Shown piece after piece: positions 1 to 10,646 of a DNA stretch of 64,000 nt. Positions within the stretch are counted from its first letter, which is position 1. Every line of letters starts with the position of its first letter. This DNA comes from Thermoanaerobaculia bacterium (GTDB lineage Bacteria; Acidobacteriota; Thermoanaerobaculia; Multivoradales; Multivoraceae): NCBI GenBank assembly GCA_022823665.1, contig JAJEHN010000017.1, positions 47,501 through 111,500 on the forward strand, given 5' to 3'. The notes under the pieces were generated by a model that worked only from the letters and a program-made list of their open reading frames with translations, did no database searches and was not told where the DNA came from. Both the position numbers and the translations under genes were made by a program.

Positions 1-738
1 CGCGAGCGCATGAAGGCGCGGATCGCCCAGCAGCGGTTCCAGCACACCCAGGTAGGAGAGGTGGGGAGCCAGCAGCGCGTCGCGCACCGTCCGTTCGGCT
101 CCCGGCAACCGCGAAGCCAGGTCGAAACCGGCCAGGTCGAAGAAGGCGCGACGGGCAAGCGAGAAGCCGTTCGTGTGGAGACCCGCCGACGCCAGGCCGA
201 TCAACGCATCGCCGGAGCGTACGGCCGAGCCGTCCAGGATCCGGTCGCGCTCCACGACTCCGACGATGAAGCCCACCAACTCATAGTCGCCGGGCTGGTA
301 GAAACCGGGCATCTCCGCGGTCTCTCCCCCCAGCAACGCGCAGCGGTTCGCGATGCAGGCGCGGGCGACACCCCCGACGAGCTCCCTCATGGCGGGGCCA
401 TCGAGCTTCCCGGCGCCGACGTAGTCGAGAAAGAAGAGCGGCGTCGCGCCCTGCACCAGGATGTCGTTGACGCAGTGGTTGACGAGATCACCGCCGACGG
501 TGCTGAAGTCGCCGGCCATCCGGGCCACGCTGAGCTTCGTGCCGACGCCGTCGGCCGAAGCGACCAGGACAGGCTCCCGTACCGCTGCCGGCAGGGCGAA
601 GAGACCGCCGAAAGCTCCCAGACCGCTCAGGACGTTCTCCGTGAACGTCGACTGCACGAGGTCGCCGATGCCAGCCAAAGCCCGGTCCTGGGCCTCCAGG
701 TCGACTCCGGCCTCCCGGTAGGCGTCGGCCCCCGTCAT
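1..738 (-). CDS. purM: Phosphoribosylformylglycinamidine cyclo-ligase (AIR synthetase), 3' end cut by window edge
   Basis: PurM closes the imidazole ring of formylglycinamidine ribonucleotide to give AIR, using ATP, in cytosolic purine synthesis. The first 246 residues are visible. They contain DGVGTKL (about 63-69), NDILVQGA (about 91-98) and GGETAEMPG (about 137-145), all typical of the family, which is usually about 340 residues, so roughly 100 C-terminal residues lie beyond base 1. The ATG overlaps the purF stop as ATGA, so translation is coupled. It is the last visible gene of the purSQLFM run. The gene is only interrupted by the window edge, not broken. Confidence 0.95.
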   Translation of the reverse strand, partial: MTGADAYREAGVDLEAQDRALAGIGDLVQSTFTENVLSGLGAFGGLFALPAAVREPVLVASADGVGTKLSVARMAGDFSTVGGDLVNHCVNDILVQGATPLFFLDYVGAGKLDGPAMRELVGGVARACIANRCALLGGETAEMPGFYQPGDYELVGFIVGVVERDRILDGSAVRSGDALIGLASAGLHTNGFSLARRAFFDLAGFDLASRLPGAERTVRDALLAPHLSYLGVLEPLLGDPRLHALA

Positions 739-2138
739 GCGCCAGAGCCGGCGGCCTCGAGTCGAAGCGGGAAGAGCTCCGCCTGCGGCTCGCCGTGGCT
801 CTCGGCCGGAACGGGGTAGTCGCCGCTCCAGCACGCCGTGCAGTAGGAATCGGGGCTGCCCGAGACGCTTCCGAGCACTCCCTCGAGGGAGAGGTAGGCG
901 AGGCTGTCGGCCCGGATGAAGCGGCGAATCTCCTCCAGCGAATGGTCGGACGCGATGAGTTCAGCGCGTGTCGGCGTGTCGATGCCGTAGACGCAGGAGA
1001 ACGCCGTCGGCGGCGACGTGATCCGGACGTGAACCTCGGTGGCGCCAGCTTCGCGAACCATGTTCACGATCTTCCGCGACGTCGTGCCCCGGACGATGGA
1101 GTCATCCACCAGCACGATCCGCTTGCCGGCGATCAACTCCCGCACCGGGTTCAGCTTCACCTTGACACCGAAGTGCCGGATCGACTGCTGCGGCTCGATG
1201 AACGTTCGGCCGATGTAGTGATTCCGGATCAGGCCGAGTTCGATCGGGGTGTTCGCGGCGCGGCTGAACCCAAGCGCGCCGTACAGGCCGCTGTCGGGGA
1301 CGGGTACGACCACGTCCGCCTCCACCGGGGCTTCCCGGGCCAGCCGAGCCCCCATCTCAAGCCGGGACTGCGCCACGGTATCGGAGAAAACCTCACTGTC
1401 CGGACGCGAGAAGTACACGTGCTCGAAGACGCAGCGGGAGGCCCTCGCGACCGGCGGCAAGCGGTAGCTCTCGATCTGATCGCCCCGGGCCAGAACGACT
1501 TCGCCGCGGTCCAGTTCACGGAGCGCTCGAGCCTCCAGCAGGTCGAAAGCGCAGGTTTCGGACGCGAAGCAGGGCTGTCCGTCGAGTTCCCCCAGAATCA
1601 GCGGCCTGAAGCCGTGAGGGTCCCGGGCCGCGATCAGACCTTCCCGGGTGATGAGCAGCAGGGAGTAGGCGCCCCTGACGTCGCCGAGGACGCGCAGCAG
1701 CGACTCGACGACTTCATGATGCGGGCGGGTCGCCATCAGGTGGAGAAAGACCTCCGAGTCGCTGGTCGTCTGGAAGATGGATCCCGCCGCTTCCAGCTCG
1801 TGGCGAGTCGCCAGGGCGCTCACGAGGTTGCCGTTGTGCACGATGCCGAGCGGGCCCATCGAGGTCATGACGACGATCGGCTGCGCATTCGCGATGACGC
1901 TCGAGCCGGCCGTCGAATAGCGGGTATGGCCGATCGCACGATCTCCCACGAGCTCGCTCAGCCTGCGCTCGTCGAAGATCTCGGCGACCTTTCCCATGCC
2001 GCGTTCCGCATGGAGCTGCTCACCATCCCATGAGACGATCCCCGCGCTCTCCTGGCCCCGGTGCTGCTGGGCGTAGAGACCCAGATATGTGAGGTTCGCC
2101 GCGTCCGGCGCGCCCTCAATACCGAAGATGCCGCACAT
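735..2138 (-). CDS. purF: Amidophosphoribosyltransferase, Fe-S type
   Basis: PurF makes 5-phosphoribosylamine from PRPP and glutamine, the committed step of purine synthesis. The 467-residue protein starts MCGIFGIEG, so Cys2 is the N-terminal nucleophile once Met is removed; there is no propeptide ahead of it. The PRPP loop IVLVDDSIVRGTTS lies at about 341-354. Cysteines at 236, 382, 433 and 436 (the last two as CTAC) match the four ligands of the 4Fe-4S cluster in the Bacillus-type enzyme, where the cluster is linked to oxygen-dependent stability. The gene follows purL after 6 bases and overlaps purM by 4. Confidence 0.97.
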   Translation of the reverse strand: MCGIFGIEGAPDAANLTYLGLYAQQHRGQESAGIVSWDGEQLHAERGMGKVAEIFDERRLSELVGDRAIGHTRYSTAGSSVIANAQPIVVMTSMGPLGIVHNGNLVSALATRHELEAAGSIFQTTSDSEVFLHLMATRPHHEVVESLLRVLGDVRGAYSLLLITREGLIAARDPHGFRPLILGELDGQPCFASETCAFDLLEARALRELDRGEVVLARGDQIESYRLPPVARASRCVFEHVYFSRPDSEVFSDTVAQSRLEMGARLAREAPVEADVVVPVPDSGLYGALGFSRAANTPIELGLIRNHYIGRTFIEPQQSIRHFGVKVKLNPVRELIAGKRIVLVDDSIVRGTTSRKIVNMVREAGATEVHVRITSPPTAFSCVYGIDTPTRAELIASDHSLEEIRRFIRADSLAYLSLEGVLGSVSGSPDSYCTACWSGDYPVPAESHGEPQAELFPLRLEAAGSGA

Positions 2139-2144
2139 CCCGGC

Positions 2145-4400
<2,256 letters not shown>

Positions 4401-4405
4401 CGGCC

Positions 4406-5125
4406 TTACCCGCCCGCCGCCGCCAGCGCGCCGACGCGGCCGCCACCAGCCACCGCGCCCGCCAGGAGACCCAGGCCGTCCCGGTTGCCCAGCATCTCTT
4501 CCGCGCATCGCTCGGGATGCGGCATCAGGCCCAGTACGTTGCCTCCGGCGTTGCAGACACCGGCGATCGCCCGCTCCGATCCGTTCAGGTTCGCTGCCGG
4601 CTCGCGCCTGCCGGCGGCGTCCACGTAGCGGAAGACGACCTGGCCACGCCGTTCCAGTTCGTCAAGCGCTTCCCCGGTGTCCACGTAGTTGCCCTCGGCG
4701 TGGGCGATCGGCATCCGAAGCACGTCGCCCCGCCGGTAGCTGGAGCACCAGGTCAGGTCGTCCCGCTCGACCCGCAGGTGGACGTCGACGCTCAGGAACC
4801 GCAGATCCCGATTCCGCCGCATCGCGCCCGGCAGCAGGCCCGTTTCCAACAGCATCTGGAACCCGTTGCAGATACCGAGCACCCGTCCCCCGGCCTCGGC
4901 GTGGCGCCGCACCGCAGCCATGATCGGCGAGTGCGCGGCCATGGAACCGGCGCGGAGATAGTCGCCGTAGGAGAAGCCGCCCGGCAGCACGACCAGTTCG
5001 CATCCCTCGAGCGACGTCTCCTGGTGCCACAGAAACGTCGTCTCCTGCTCGAGCACGTGACTCAGCACGTGGTACACGTCGTGGTCGCAGTTGCTCCCGG
5101 GGAAGACCACGATCCCGCACTTCAT
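4406..5125 (-). CDS. purQ: Phosphoribosylformylglycinamidine synthase subunit PurQ (glutamine amidotransferase)
   Basis: PurQ hydrolyses glutamine and passes ammonia to PurL. The 239-residue product begins [17 protein letters not shown], a textbook PurQ N-terminus. The class I amidotransferase nucleophile sits in [10 protein letters not shown] and the His-Glu pair in GLMPHPER near the C-terminus. The ATG overlaps the purS stop by 4 bases. The frame is open further upstream but homology fixes the start here. Confidence 0.96.
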   Translation of the reverse strand: MKCGIVVFPGSNCDHDVYHVLSHVLEQETTFLWHQETSLEGCELVVLPGGFSYGDYLRAGSMAAHSPIMAAVRRHAEAGGRVLGICNGFQMLLETGLLPGAMRRNRDLRFLSVDVHLRVERDDLTWCSSYRRGDVLRMPIAHAEGNYVDTGEALDELERRGQVVFRYVDAAGRREPAANLNGSERAIAGVCNAGGNVLGLMPHPERCAEEMLGNRDGLGLLAGAVAGGGRVGALAAAGG

Positions 5126-5364
5126 TCCGAGACCCACTCCACGGTGTAGTCCTCGACGATCGGGTTGGCCAGGAGCTGCCGGCACATCCGGTCGACCGCC
5201 TCGCTGGCCTGTTCCTCGTCCGCGGCCTCGAGCGCGACCTCGAAACTCTTGCCGGCACGGATGCGGCGTACGCCATCGAATCCGATCCGGCCGAGGGCGT
5301 CCTCGATCGCCCGCCCCTGGGGGTCGAGCACCTCGGCGCGCGGGTAGACCAGCACCCGGGCCAC
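5122..5364 (-). CDS. purS: Phosphoribosylformylglycinamidine synthase subunit PurS
   Basis: PurS is the small structural subunit that lets PurQ and PurL act as one FGAM synthase. With a GTG start at 5364 the protein is 80 residues (VARVLVYPRAEVLDPQGRAI at the start), the usual family length, and GGAAGG lies 7 bases upstream of that GTG. A TTG at 5412 would add 16 residues and has no better ribosome site. It is first in the purSQLFM run; I found no clear promoter or PurR-type operator in the 69 bases before it. Confidence 0.9.
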   Translation of the reverse strand: MARVLVYPRAEVLDPQGRAIEDALGRIGFDGVRRIRAGKSFEVALEAADEEQASEAVDRMCRQLLANPIVEDYTVEWVSE

Positions 5365-5433
5365 GAAACGGCCTTCCGGTCCTTCTGCGTGGCGACTCGT
5401 CTGCGACGTCAACTCAACCCCTCCCCGCGGCGC

Positions 5434-6312
5434 TCAGCCGCCAACCTCCAGCCAGGGCCCGGGCCGATGCTGCTCGGCCACGAGCAGCTTCGCCCCCGAG
5501 CCGCGCCGGTCGAGTACCGGCTGCACCGCCGCGACCGCGAATGCCGGCGAGTTGTTCGTTTCCGAGAGATGACAAAGGACGACCCAGGACAGACGATCCG
5601 AAAGCAGAGCCTCGACTCCGGCGGCTGCATCCTCGTTGCTGAGGTGCCCCCGCTTCGACGCGACTCGCTCCTTCAGGCGCCAAGGGTATGGTCCCGTGCG
5701 CAGCATGTCGAGATCGTGATTCGACTCGAGCACCAGAATGTCGAGATCCTGGAGGTTTCGCCACGCTTCCGGCGTCCGGCAGCCCAGATCCGTCGCCAGC
5801 CCGAAGCGGTACCCACCGCCGCTCTCGACCACGATTCCGACCGGTTCCCGCGCATCGTGCGACACCGGGAACACGTCGATCCGGAAGCCGGCGGCGGTCA
5901 GCGGAACGCCGGGCGCCATCGGACGGGCGAAAGAGCCGAGACCGCGCAACAGCGGCCCCCTGTACGTGCCGCGCGTACCGTAGACCGGAACCTGGTGGCG
6001 CCTGGCGAACCGGTCGATTCCCCGGCAGTGATCGTCGTGCTCGTGGGTCAGAAGCACCGCGTCGACGTCGGCGGCGGAACGGCCCACCGCCTCCAGCCTG
6101 CGTTCGAGCTCCCGGCACGAGAATCCCGCATCGAGCAGCAGGCAGCCTTCGCCACTCTCGACAATCGTACAGTTGCCGCCGCTGCCGGAGCCGAGCACGG
6201 CAACCCGCAGACCCGCGCCTCCGCCCGCTTTGCGGCGACGCGACCGCAGCTTCGATTCGCGGCCGGCGGCGGCCAGCGCACCGTCGCCGAAGAGCGAGAG
6301 TTGCCGGCTCAA
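5434..6312 (-). CDS. Metallo-beta-lactamase fold hydrolase, YycJ/WalJ type
   Basis: A 292-residue cytosolic protein with the zinc-binding signature HEHDDH (in LTHEHDDHCRG) and the later ESNHDLDML and SNEDA motifs seen in the YycJ (WalJ) group of phosphodiesterase or nuclease-like enzymes. The conserved fold starts at LRVAVLGSGSGGNC, about residue 35, after a basic, low-complexity N-terminus. The start used here is a TTG at 6312 with AAGGAG almost touching it, so the true start is uncertain. It begins 6 bases after the end of the outer-membrane gene, so it is probably co-transcribed with that group. The exact substrate is not known from sequence. Confidence 0.85.
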   Translation of the reverse strand: MSRQLSLFGDGALAAAGRESKLRSRRRKAGGGAGLRVAVLGSGSGGNCTIVESGEGCLLLDAGFSCRELERRLEAVGRSAADVDAVLLTHEHDDHCRGIDRFARRHQVPVYGTRGTYRGPLLRGLGSFARPMAPGVPLTAAGFRIDVFPVSHDAREPVGIVVESGGGYRFGLATDLGCRTPEAWRNLQDLDILVLESNHDLDMLRTGPYPWRLKERVASKRGHLSNEDAAAGVEALLSDRLSWVVLCHLSETNNSPAFAVAAVQPVLDRRGSGAKLLVAEQHRPGPWLEVGG

Positions 6313-6318
6313 GCTCCT

Positions 6319-9231
6319 TTAGAACCGCTGGCCGATCCAGAACGTCGTGCGGCTGTCGCCCGACTCCTTCAGATCCCACTGGGTCGCGAAGTCCCAGTGC
6401 AGATCGAGACCGAGCATCCGCACCGTGAGACCGAAACCGTAGGCCGCGATCCCGTCGTCCAGCCGGCTGTTCTCGGAGTCCCAGACGTTGAAGTCCTGGA
6501 CATCGTCGAACCAGGCGCCGGCGATATCGAGGAAGAAGCGCCCCTGGATCCCCTGGAACGTCCAGATCGGCGTCACGAAGAAGTCGATCAGGGGGAAGCG
6601 CAGCTCGAGATTCGTGAAGACGCCGTGGTCGCCGACCATGTCGCGGAAATCGACTCCCCGCACCGTGTCCAGTCCACCGAAGTACACCGGATTGGGGAAG
6701 TTGCCGGTTCTCATGCTGCCGAAGAAGCGGGTCGCGAAGACGCTGCGCCGCGTGAGCGGGAAGTACTTGCGCGCGTCGAGCTGGAACGTCTGCGTCAGCG
6801 CGCCGGACGTCTCCAGATCCGGCGCGTACTCGGCCGACAGGCGGTATCGGTGGCCGCTCGACGGCCCGGCGGGTCCGAACACCGTCGTGTCGCCGACGAG
6901 GGCGGTCTGGATCACCGGGTAGTCATCCTCGCGCGGGGTGATGGTCGGGATCGGCCGTCCGAAGTCATCCAGCAGGAGGTTGAAGTCGCTGTCCCGCGCA
7001 TACGCCTGATAGTCCAGCTTCCGGCGGATGTAGCCCGCGCCCAGTTCGAACCTCCGGTAGAAGCTCATCGGATAGGAGATCGAGAAGATGGCGCCGGTCT
7101 GCTGGAAGAACGACCGGCCACGCTCGTAGTACCCGTAGTTGTAGTTGGCGCCGATGTAGAAGGCCCGGTCGTCGAACAGCGACACCTGCCACTGCAGCCT
7201 GTTCGAGAGGTTCAGGTAGGTGACGTTGAACTGGGAAAAGCTCTCGACCGAGGCGAACGTCGTGAACAGCCGCCGGTCGCCCAGGAAATCGGAGAACTGG
7301 AGGTAGACCTGGCCCAGGAAGGTCTGGTTGTCGTCGACGCCGACCGCGGTCTGGGCATCCTCCAGGAACAGCCGCCAACCCCGCTTGTCCTCCTTGTTCG
7401 ACTCGTCGATCGAGACCTGAATGTCCGGCTCGAAGAGGTCGATCGCCGGGATCGGCTCGGAGGTCTCGCCCAGGTCCACAACCTGGACTTCGCCGATCGG
7501 ATCGTCGATGTCCGTTTCGTAGAGGTCGAACCGGCCCTGCCAGAAACCGGTGTAGACCAGCCGGTCGTCGCTTCCGGCCCTGCCCAGCACGGTGGGCTGG
7601 AAGCAGCCGGTGATCGCGTTCGTGTACTGGCGAAGCTCGCCGGTCTCGATGTTCAGCCCGAAGATATTCTCGGCGCCCGTCCGGTCCGACGTGAAGTACA
7701 CCGTCCCGTCATCGCTCGAGAAGACCGGGTCCGTGTTGTGGTGCTCGTCGCTTCCCAGCCGAACCCGCTCCATCGTCTCCAGGTTGAGCCGGAAGAGCTG
7801 CCCGTTCTCACCGGGCAACGAAGAAAACACGAGCCACTTGCCGTCGTGCGAATAGGACGGCGAGCCGTCGAAGACTTCGTCGTTCGTCAGGTTCCGGATC
7901 TCCAGCGATTGCAGGTCGAGCTGGAAGATGTCGTACTGCCCGTTCTGGTTGCCGGCGAACGCGACGCTCCGGCCGTCCGGGCTCCAGGCGGGCGCCGTCT
8001 GCTGCTCGATCTCCATGTCGATGACGCGACGCACTCCCCCGCCCAGGACATTGACGATGGCGAGGGAGTAGCCGGCCTCCTTGCGGACGAAGGCCGCCAG
8101 CGAGTTGCCGTCGGGCGAGAAGGCCAGGTCGCTGCCGTGCTTGCGCCCCAGCGTCAGCATCTGGGCAACGTAGTGGCGGAAGTCCGCCGTGTATCCCCGC
8201 GTCAGGTTGCGGACCGGCTCGCGCTCCTGGGTGTCGAAGAGGACGATGTCGACATCCCCCTGGAAGGTCGAGAACGCCGCCACCAGGTCGCCGGAAGGAG
8301 AGGCCACCGGCGACGTCTCCTGGCTACCCTGGGGACGGGTGCGGAATGGCCGCCCGAAGTCGCTCGGCTCTCCTGTCGCCACCAGTTCGGGCAGGTACCG
8401 GTTGCGGAGCCAGCGGCGGAACTCCAGGTCGAAGTCCTCGGGCTCCATGCGGAAGGCCCGTTCGATCGCCCGGCCCACCCGCGAGCCGATCGTGTTCCGG
8501 AACTCGAACAGGAAGTCGATCACTCCGTCGGACCCCCAGCGCTCCTCCATGAAGTCGAAGGCGGCGTGGCCGTAGCGGTAGGCGAAGAAGCCGCCCGCCT
8601 GGCCCGAGGTGATCGGCGGCAGGCGGTCGTTGACCACGGCGTCCCGCAGGTACATCCGGTCGGACGCGCTCTCATCCTCCGCGAAGTAGCTCGCCATGCC
8701 CTCCATCAACCACTGCGGCGGGCTGTTCGTCATGGCCCGCCCCAGGCTTCCGCCGAACAGGATGTGGTACTGGAAGATATGCGTCAGCTCGTGGAGGATG
8801 AGCTCGTAGAGTTCGACGTCCGGCAGGTCGATGGGCAGGACCATCCGGAACCGCGCCGAGGTGGCGAAAGCCGCGACCCCCTCCGGGATGAAGTTGATCA
8901 TCACGTTGTTCTGGAGGAAGTCGGAATGCGTGTTGTAGATGATCAGCGGTGTCGGCTCCTGGATCTGGTAGTCCAGGTCGAGCGACAACTGGTCGTACGC
9001 GCTCTCCGCGAGTGACGCCACCTTCTGCAACTGGGGCTCGCTCTCGGAGTAGTAGTAGATGTCGAAGTGAGTCGAGTGGTAGATCCGCCAGTCGAAGTCC
9101 TCGTAGCGGATCTTGTTCTTGCCGAAGCCCTGCGCCTGCAGGCCGGCGGCCGCGCAGACCAGGAGCGCGCAGAGGAGGGCGGTGACGCGGAGGGCCGGCA
9201 TGCGGCCCGGCCGGGGTGGTGCTGAACTCAC
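6319..9231 (-). CDS. Outer-membrane fusion protein: metalloprotease-like domain, TolB-like propeller, Omp85-type barrel
   Basis: A 970-residue exported protein. A signal peptide (VTALLCALLVCAAAGLQAQG) is followed by a gluzincin-like domain with HELTH (in LILHELTHIFQYHIL) and a downstream glutamate in LMEGMASYF. Next come WD40/TolB-like repeats with AFSPDG, AWSPDGRSVAF, SYSHDGKWLVF and a related VFSSDD blade. The last third resembles a BamA/Omp85 surface-antigen barrel: FGGLDTVRGVDFRD fits the lid-lock or RGxD-type signature, and the chain ends in an aromatic residue (WIGQRF). The zinc ligands look intact, so proteolysis is possible but not shown. The start is a GTG with AGGAGG 4 bases upstream. 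Two smaller envelope genes precede it. Confidence 0.85.
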   Translation of the reverse strand: MSSAPPRPGRMPALRVTALLCALLVCAAAGLQAQGFGKNKIRYEDFDWRIYHSTHFDIYYYSESEPQLQKVASLAESAYDQLSLDLDYQIQEPTPLIIYNTHSDFLQNNVMINFIPEGVAAFATSARFRMVLPIDLPDVELYELILHELTHIFQYHILFGGSLGRAMTNSPPQWLMEGMASYFAEDESASDRMYLRDAVVNDRLPPITSGQAGGFFAYRYGHAAFDFMEERWGSDGVIDFLFEFRNTIGSRVGRAIERAFRMEPEDFDLEFRRWLRNRYLPELVATGEPSDFGRPFRTRPQGSQETSPVASPSGDLVAAFSTFQGDVDIVLFDTQEREPVRNLTRGYTADFRHYVAQMLTLGRKHGSDLAFSPDGNSLAAFVRKEAGYSLAIVNVLGGGVRRVIDMEIEQQTAPAWSPDGRSVAFAGNQNGQYDIFQLDLQSLEIRNLTNDEVFDGSPSYSHDGKWLVFSSLPGENGQLFRLNLETMERVRLGSDEHHNTDPVFSSDDGTVYFTSDRTGAENIFGLNIETGELRQYTNAITGCFQPTVLGRAGSDDRLVYTGFWQGRFDLYETDIDDPIGEVQVVDLGETSEPIPAIDLFEPDIQVSIDESNKEDKRGWRLFLEDAQTAVGVDDNQTFLGQVYLQFSDFLGDRRLFTTFASVESFSQFNVTYLNLSNRLQWQVSLFDDRAFYIGANYNYGYYERGRSFFQQTGAIFSISYPMSFYRRFELGAGYIRRKLDYQAYARDSDFNLLLDDFGRPIPTITPREDDYPVIQTALVGDTTVFGPAGPSSGHRYRLSAEYAPDLETSGALTQTFQLDARKYFPLTRRSVFATRFFGSMRTGNFPNPVYFGGLDTVRGVDFRDMVGDHGVFTNLELRFPLIDFFVTPIWTFQGIQGRFFLDIAGAWFDDVQDFNVWDSENSRLDDGIAAYGFGLTVRMLGLDLHWDFATQWDLKESGDSRTTFWIGQRF

Positions 9232-9240
9232 TGCTCCTCC

Positions 9241-10026
9241 TTAGGGCGTGAAGATCACGCGCGAGACTTCAATGTCCTTCTGCGTGAAGACGCCCAGGAT
9301 GCGGTCCTCCAGCGCGTACAGGTTCTCGAACATCCCCTGCAGCGGGTCCGCCTGCTCGCCCTCGAAGCTCTTGAAGTCCTTGAAATTGTCGTTGTAGATC
9401 AGTTCGCCGGTCGAGCCGTCGAAGACCATGACGACGATGTCGTACTCGAAGCCTGTCTGCTCGACGAGTACCTGCCGGTACATGGTGCGGCCGTCGAAGG
9501 GCGAGATGTACTCCTCGGTCCGGTAGCCGGACCGATCCTGGATGTCGAAGTCGAGAGTGCCGGCCAGAATGAGGTCCGACTGCGTCGTCTCGCCGAGATT
9601 GCGCCAGAAGTCCTCGTCCCTGGCCAGCATCTCCAGGTCGTACGTCGGGTAGTCGATCCGCCCCGCCTCGACGATCCGCAGATCCGTCTCGCGACGGAGC
9701 ACCTTGTTCAGGTAACGCTCGAACTCGCCCTGCACGTCGATGTCAGACCCTTCGATCCGGCCTTCGCCTTCCTGGCTGACGACCAGGAAGGGCGCCGGCA
9801 GCAGCGTGTCGCGGCCGGTCAGGTCGATGCGCGCCCGCATCGGCAGTGTCAGCCTCACCTCGACCGTTCCTTCGGCACTCGCCGGAGTCGCCGTCATCGG
9901 CGCCAGCAGACCGGCCAGCAGGCCGGCCGACGCCACGATCGCCGATCCTCTACTGACGGCCCATCCTCTACTGGCAGCTTGCGTCACGCGCGTCACCTCC
10001 AACCCATCGGGGCAAGCAAGAACCAT
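9241..10026 (-). CDS. Exported protein with CsgG/LpoB-like features
   Basis: A 261-residue protein with a hydrophobic export signal near residues 25-50 (GSAIVASAGLLAGLLAP) ending at TPASA. The mature part contains an ETDLRIVEAGRIDYPTYDLE stretch followed by TQSDLILAGTLDFDIQD, which resembles the TolB-N/CsgG/GNA1162 fold of periplasmic assembly factors; this is an inference from pattern, not a firm family match. The ATG is chosen because GGAGG lies 7 bases upstream; the open frame continues upstream through the TPR gene but looks like shadow sequence. It is 9 bases before the protease-propeller-barrel gene. Confidence 0.65.
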   Translation of the reverse strand: MVLACPDGLEVTRVTQAASRGWAVSRGSAIVASAGLLAGLLAPMTATPASAEGTVEVRLTLPMRARIDLTGRDTLLPAPFLVVSQEGEGRIEGSDIDVQGEFERYLNKVLRRETDLRIVEAGRIDYPTYDLEMLARDEDFWRNLGETTQSDLILAGTLDFDIQDRSGYRTEEYISPFDGRTMYRQVLVEQTGFEYDIVVMVFDGSTGELIYNDNFKDFKSFEGEQADPLQGMFENLYALEDRILGVFTQKDIEVSRVIFTP

Positions 10027-10070
10027 TCCATGACCTCCAGGCCGACCACTACCGCGAGCCGGGAGAGAAG

Positions 10071-10556
10071 TCACCGCGCATCGGCAAGCGGTCCGCTCGC
10101 GCCGCCTCCACCGCTCTCCGGGGAGGTGGGCTGGGCGGCTTCTTCCGCCACGGACGACACCTCTTCGTCCTCCTCCCGGTCTCCCTTGAAGTTCTGGTAG
10201 TACTCGACGAAGCGGGAGTAGTTCCGCCGAACGTCCCGCTCGCGGGGCGCCAGCCGCAAGGCCTGACGGTAATAGCCCAGGGCTTCCTCGAACAGACCCA
10301 GCGCCTCGTGCGCGACCGCGATGTTGCTCAGGATCGCCGGATGTTCCGGCTCGATCCGGCGAGCCTGCTCGAACCGGAAGAGCGCCTCGCTCCAGAGGCC
10401 CCGATCGGCCATGTCGACACCGAACTGCCACTGCTGTTTGGCCTCGGGGGCCACCTTGCGCTTCTGCGCTTCAGCGACGCCCGAGATCGTCGCCAGGACC
10501 AGCACTCCCGCGATCAACGCCAGAACGCGCGGCCGGCGGTAAGCAGTGCGCGTCAT
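10071..10556 (-). CDS. Exported TPR-repeat protein
   Basis: A 161-residue protein with an N-terminal signal (RVLALIAGVLVLATISGVAEAQ). It has at least two tetratricopeptide units (WSEALFRFEQARRIEPEHPA and LFEEALGYYRQALRLAPRE) and an acidic, then glycine-rich tail. TPR modules bind protein partners; with the two envelope genes behind it, a periplasmic scaffold role is likely. The ATG at 10556 is chosen since the signal peptide starts right after it and a TATACT hexamer lies 6 bases upstream, which would make the mRNA leaderless. Confidence 0.75.
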   Translation of the reverse strand: MTRTAYRRPRVLALIAGVLVLATISGVAEAQKRKVAPEAKQQWQFGVDMADRGLWSEALFRFEQARRIEPEHPAILSNIAVAHEALGLFEEALGYYRQALRLAPRERDVRRNYSRFVEYYQNFKGDREEDEEVSSVAEEAAQPTSPESGGGGASGPLADAR

Positions 10557-10562
10557 CGAGCC

Positions 10563-10568
10563 AGTATA
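10563..10568 (-). promoter_or_regulatory. -10 element TATACT for the TPR gene (leaderless)
   Basis: TATACT matches five of six bases of the sigma-70 -10 consensus and lies 6 bases upstream of the ATG at 10556. The -35 position is weak. Transcription would begin about at the start codon. Confidence 0.5.
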
Positions 10569-10646
10569 GATCACGGACCTGGAATCCGTCTCTGTCTCTG
10601 AGCGCCGTTCCAGTAGAGCCGCGCGATCCGGAAGGAAGGCAGCGCG

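Noticed and set aside
10..819. Long plus-strand open frame opposite purM
   Set aside because: Antisense to the clear purM/purF reading; high GC gives long spurious frames on the opposite strand.
5389..9015. 1208-codon plus-strand frame opposite the outer-membrane gene
   Set aside because: Composition is typical of a mirror frame; the minus strand has a signal peptide, HELTH and propeller motifs.
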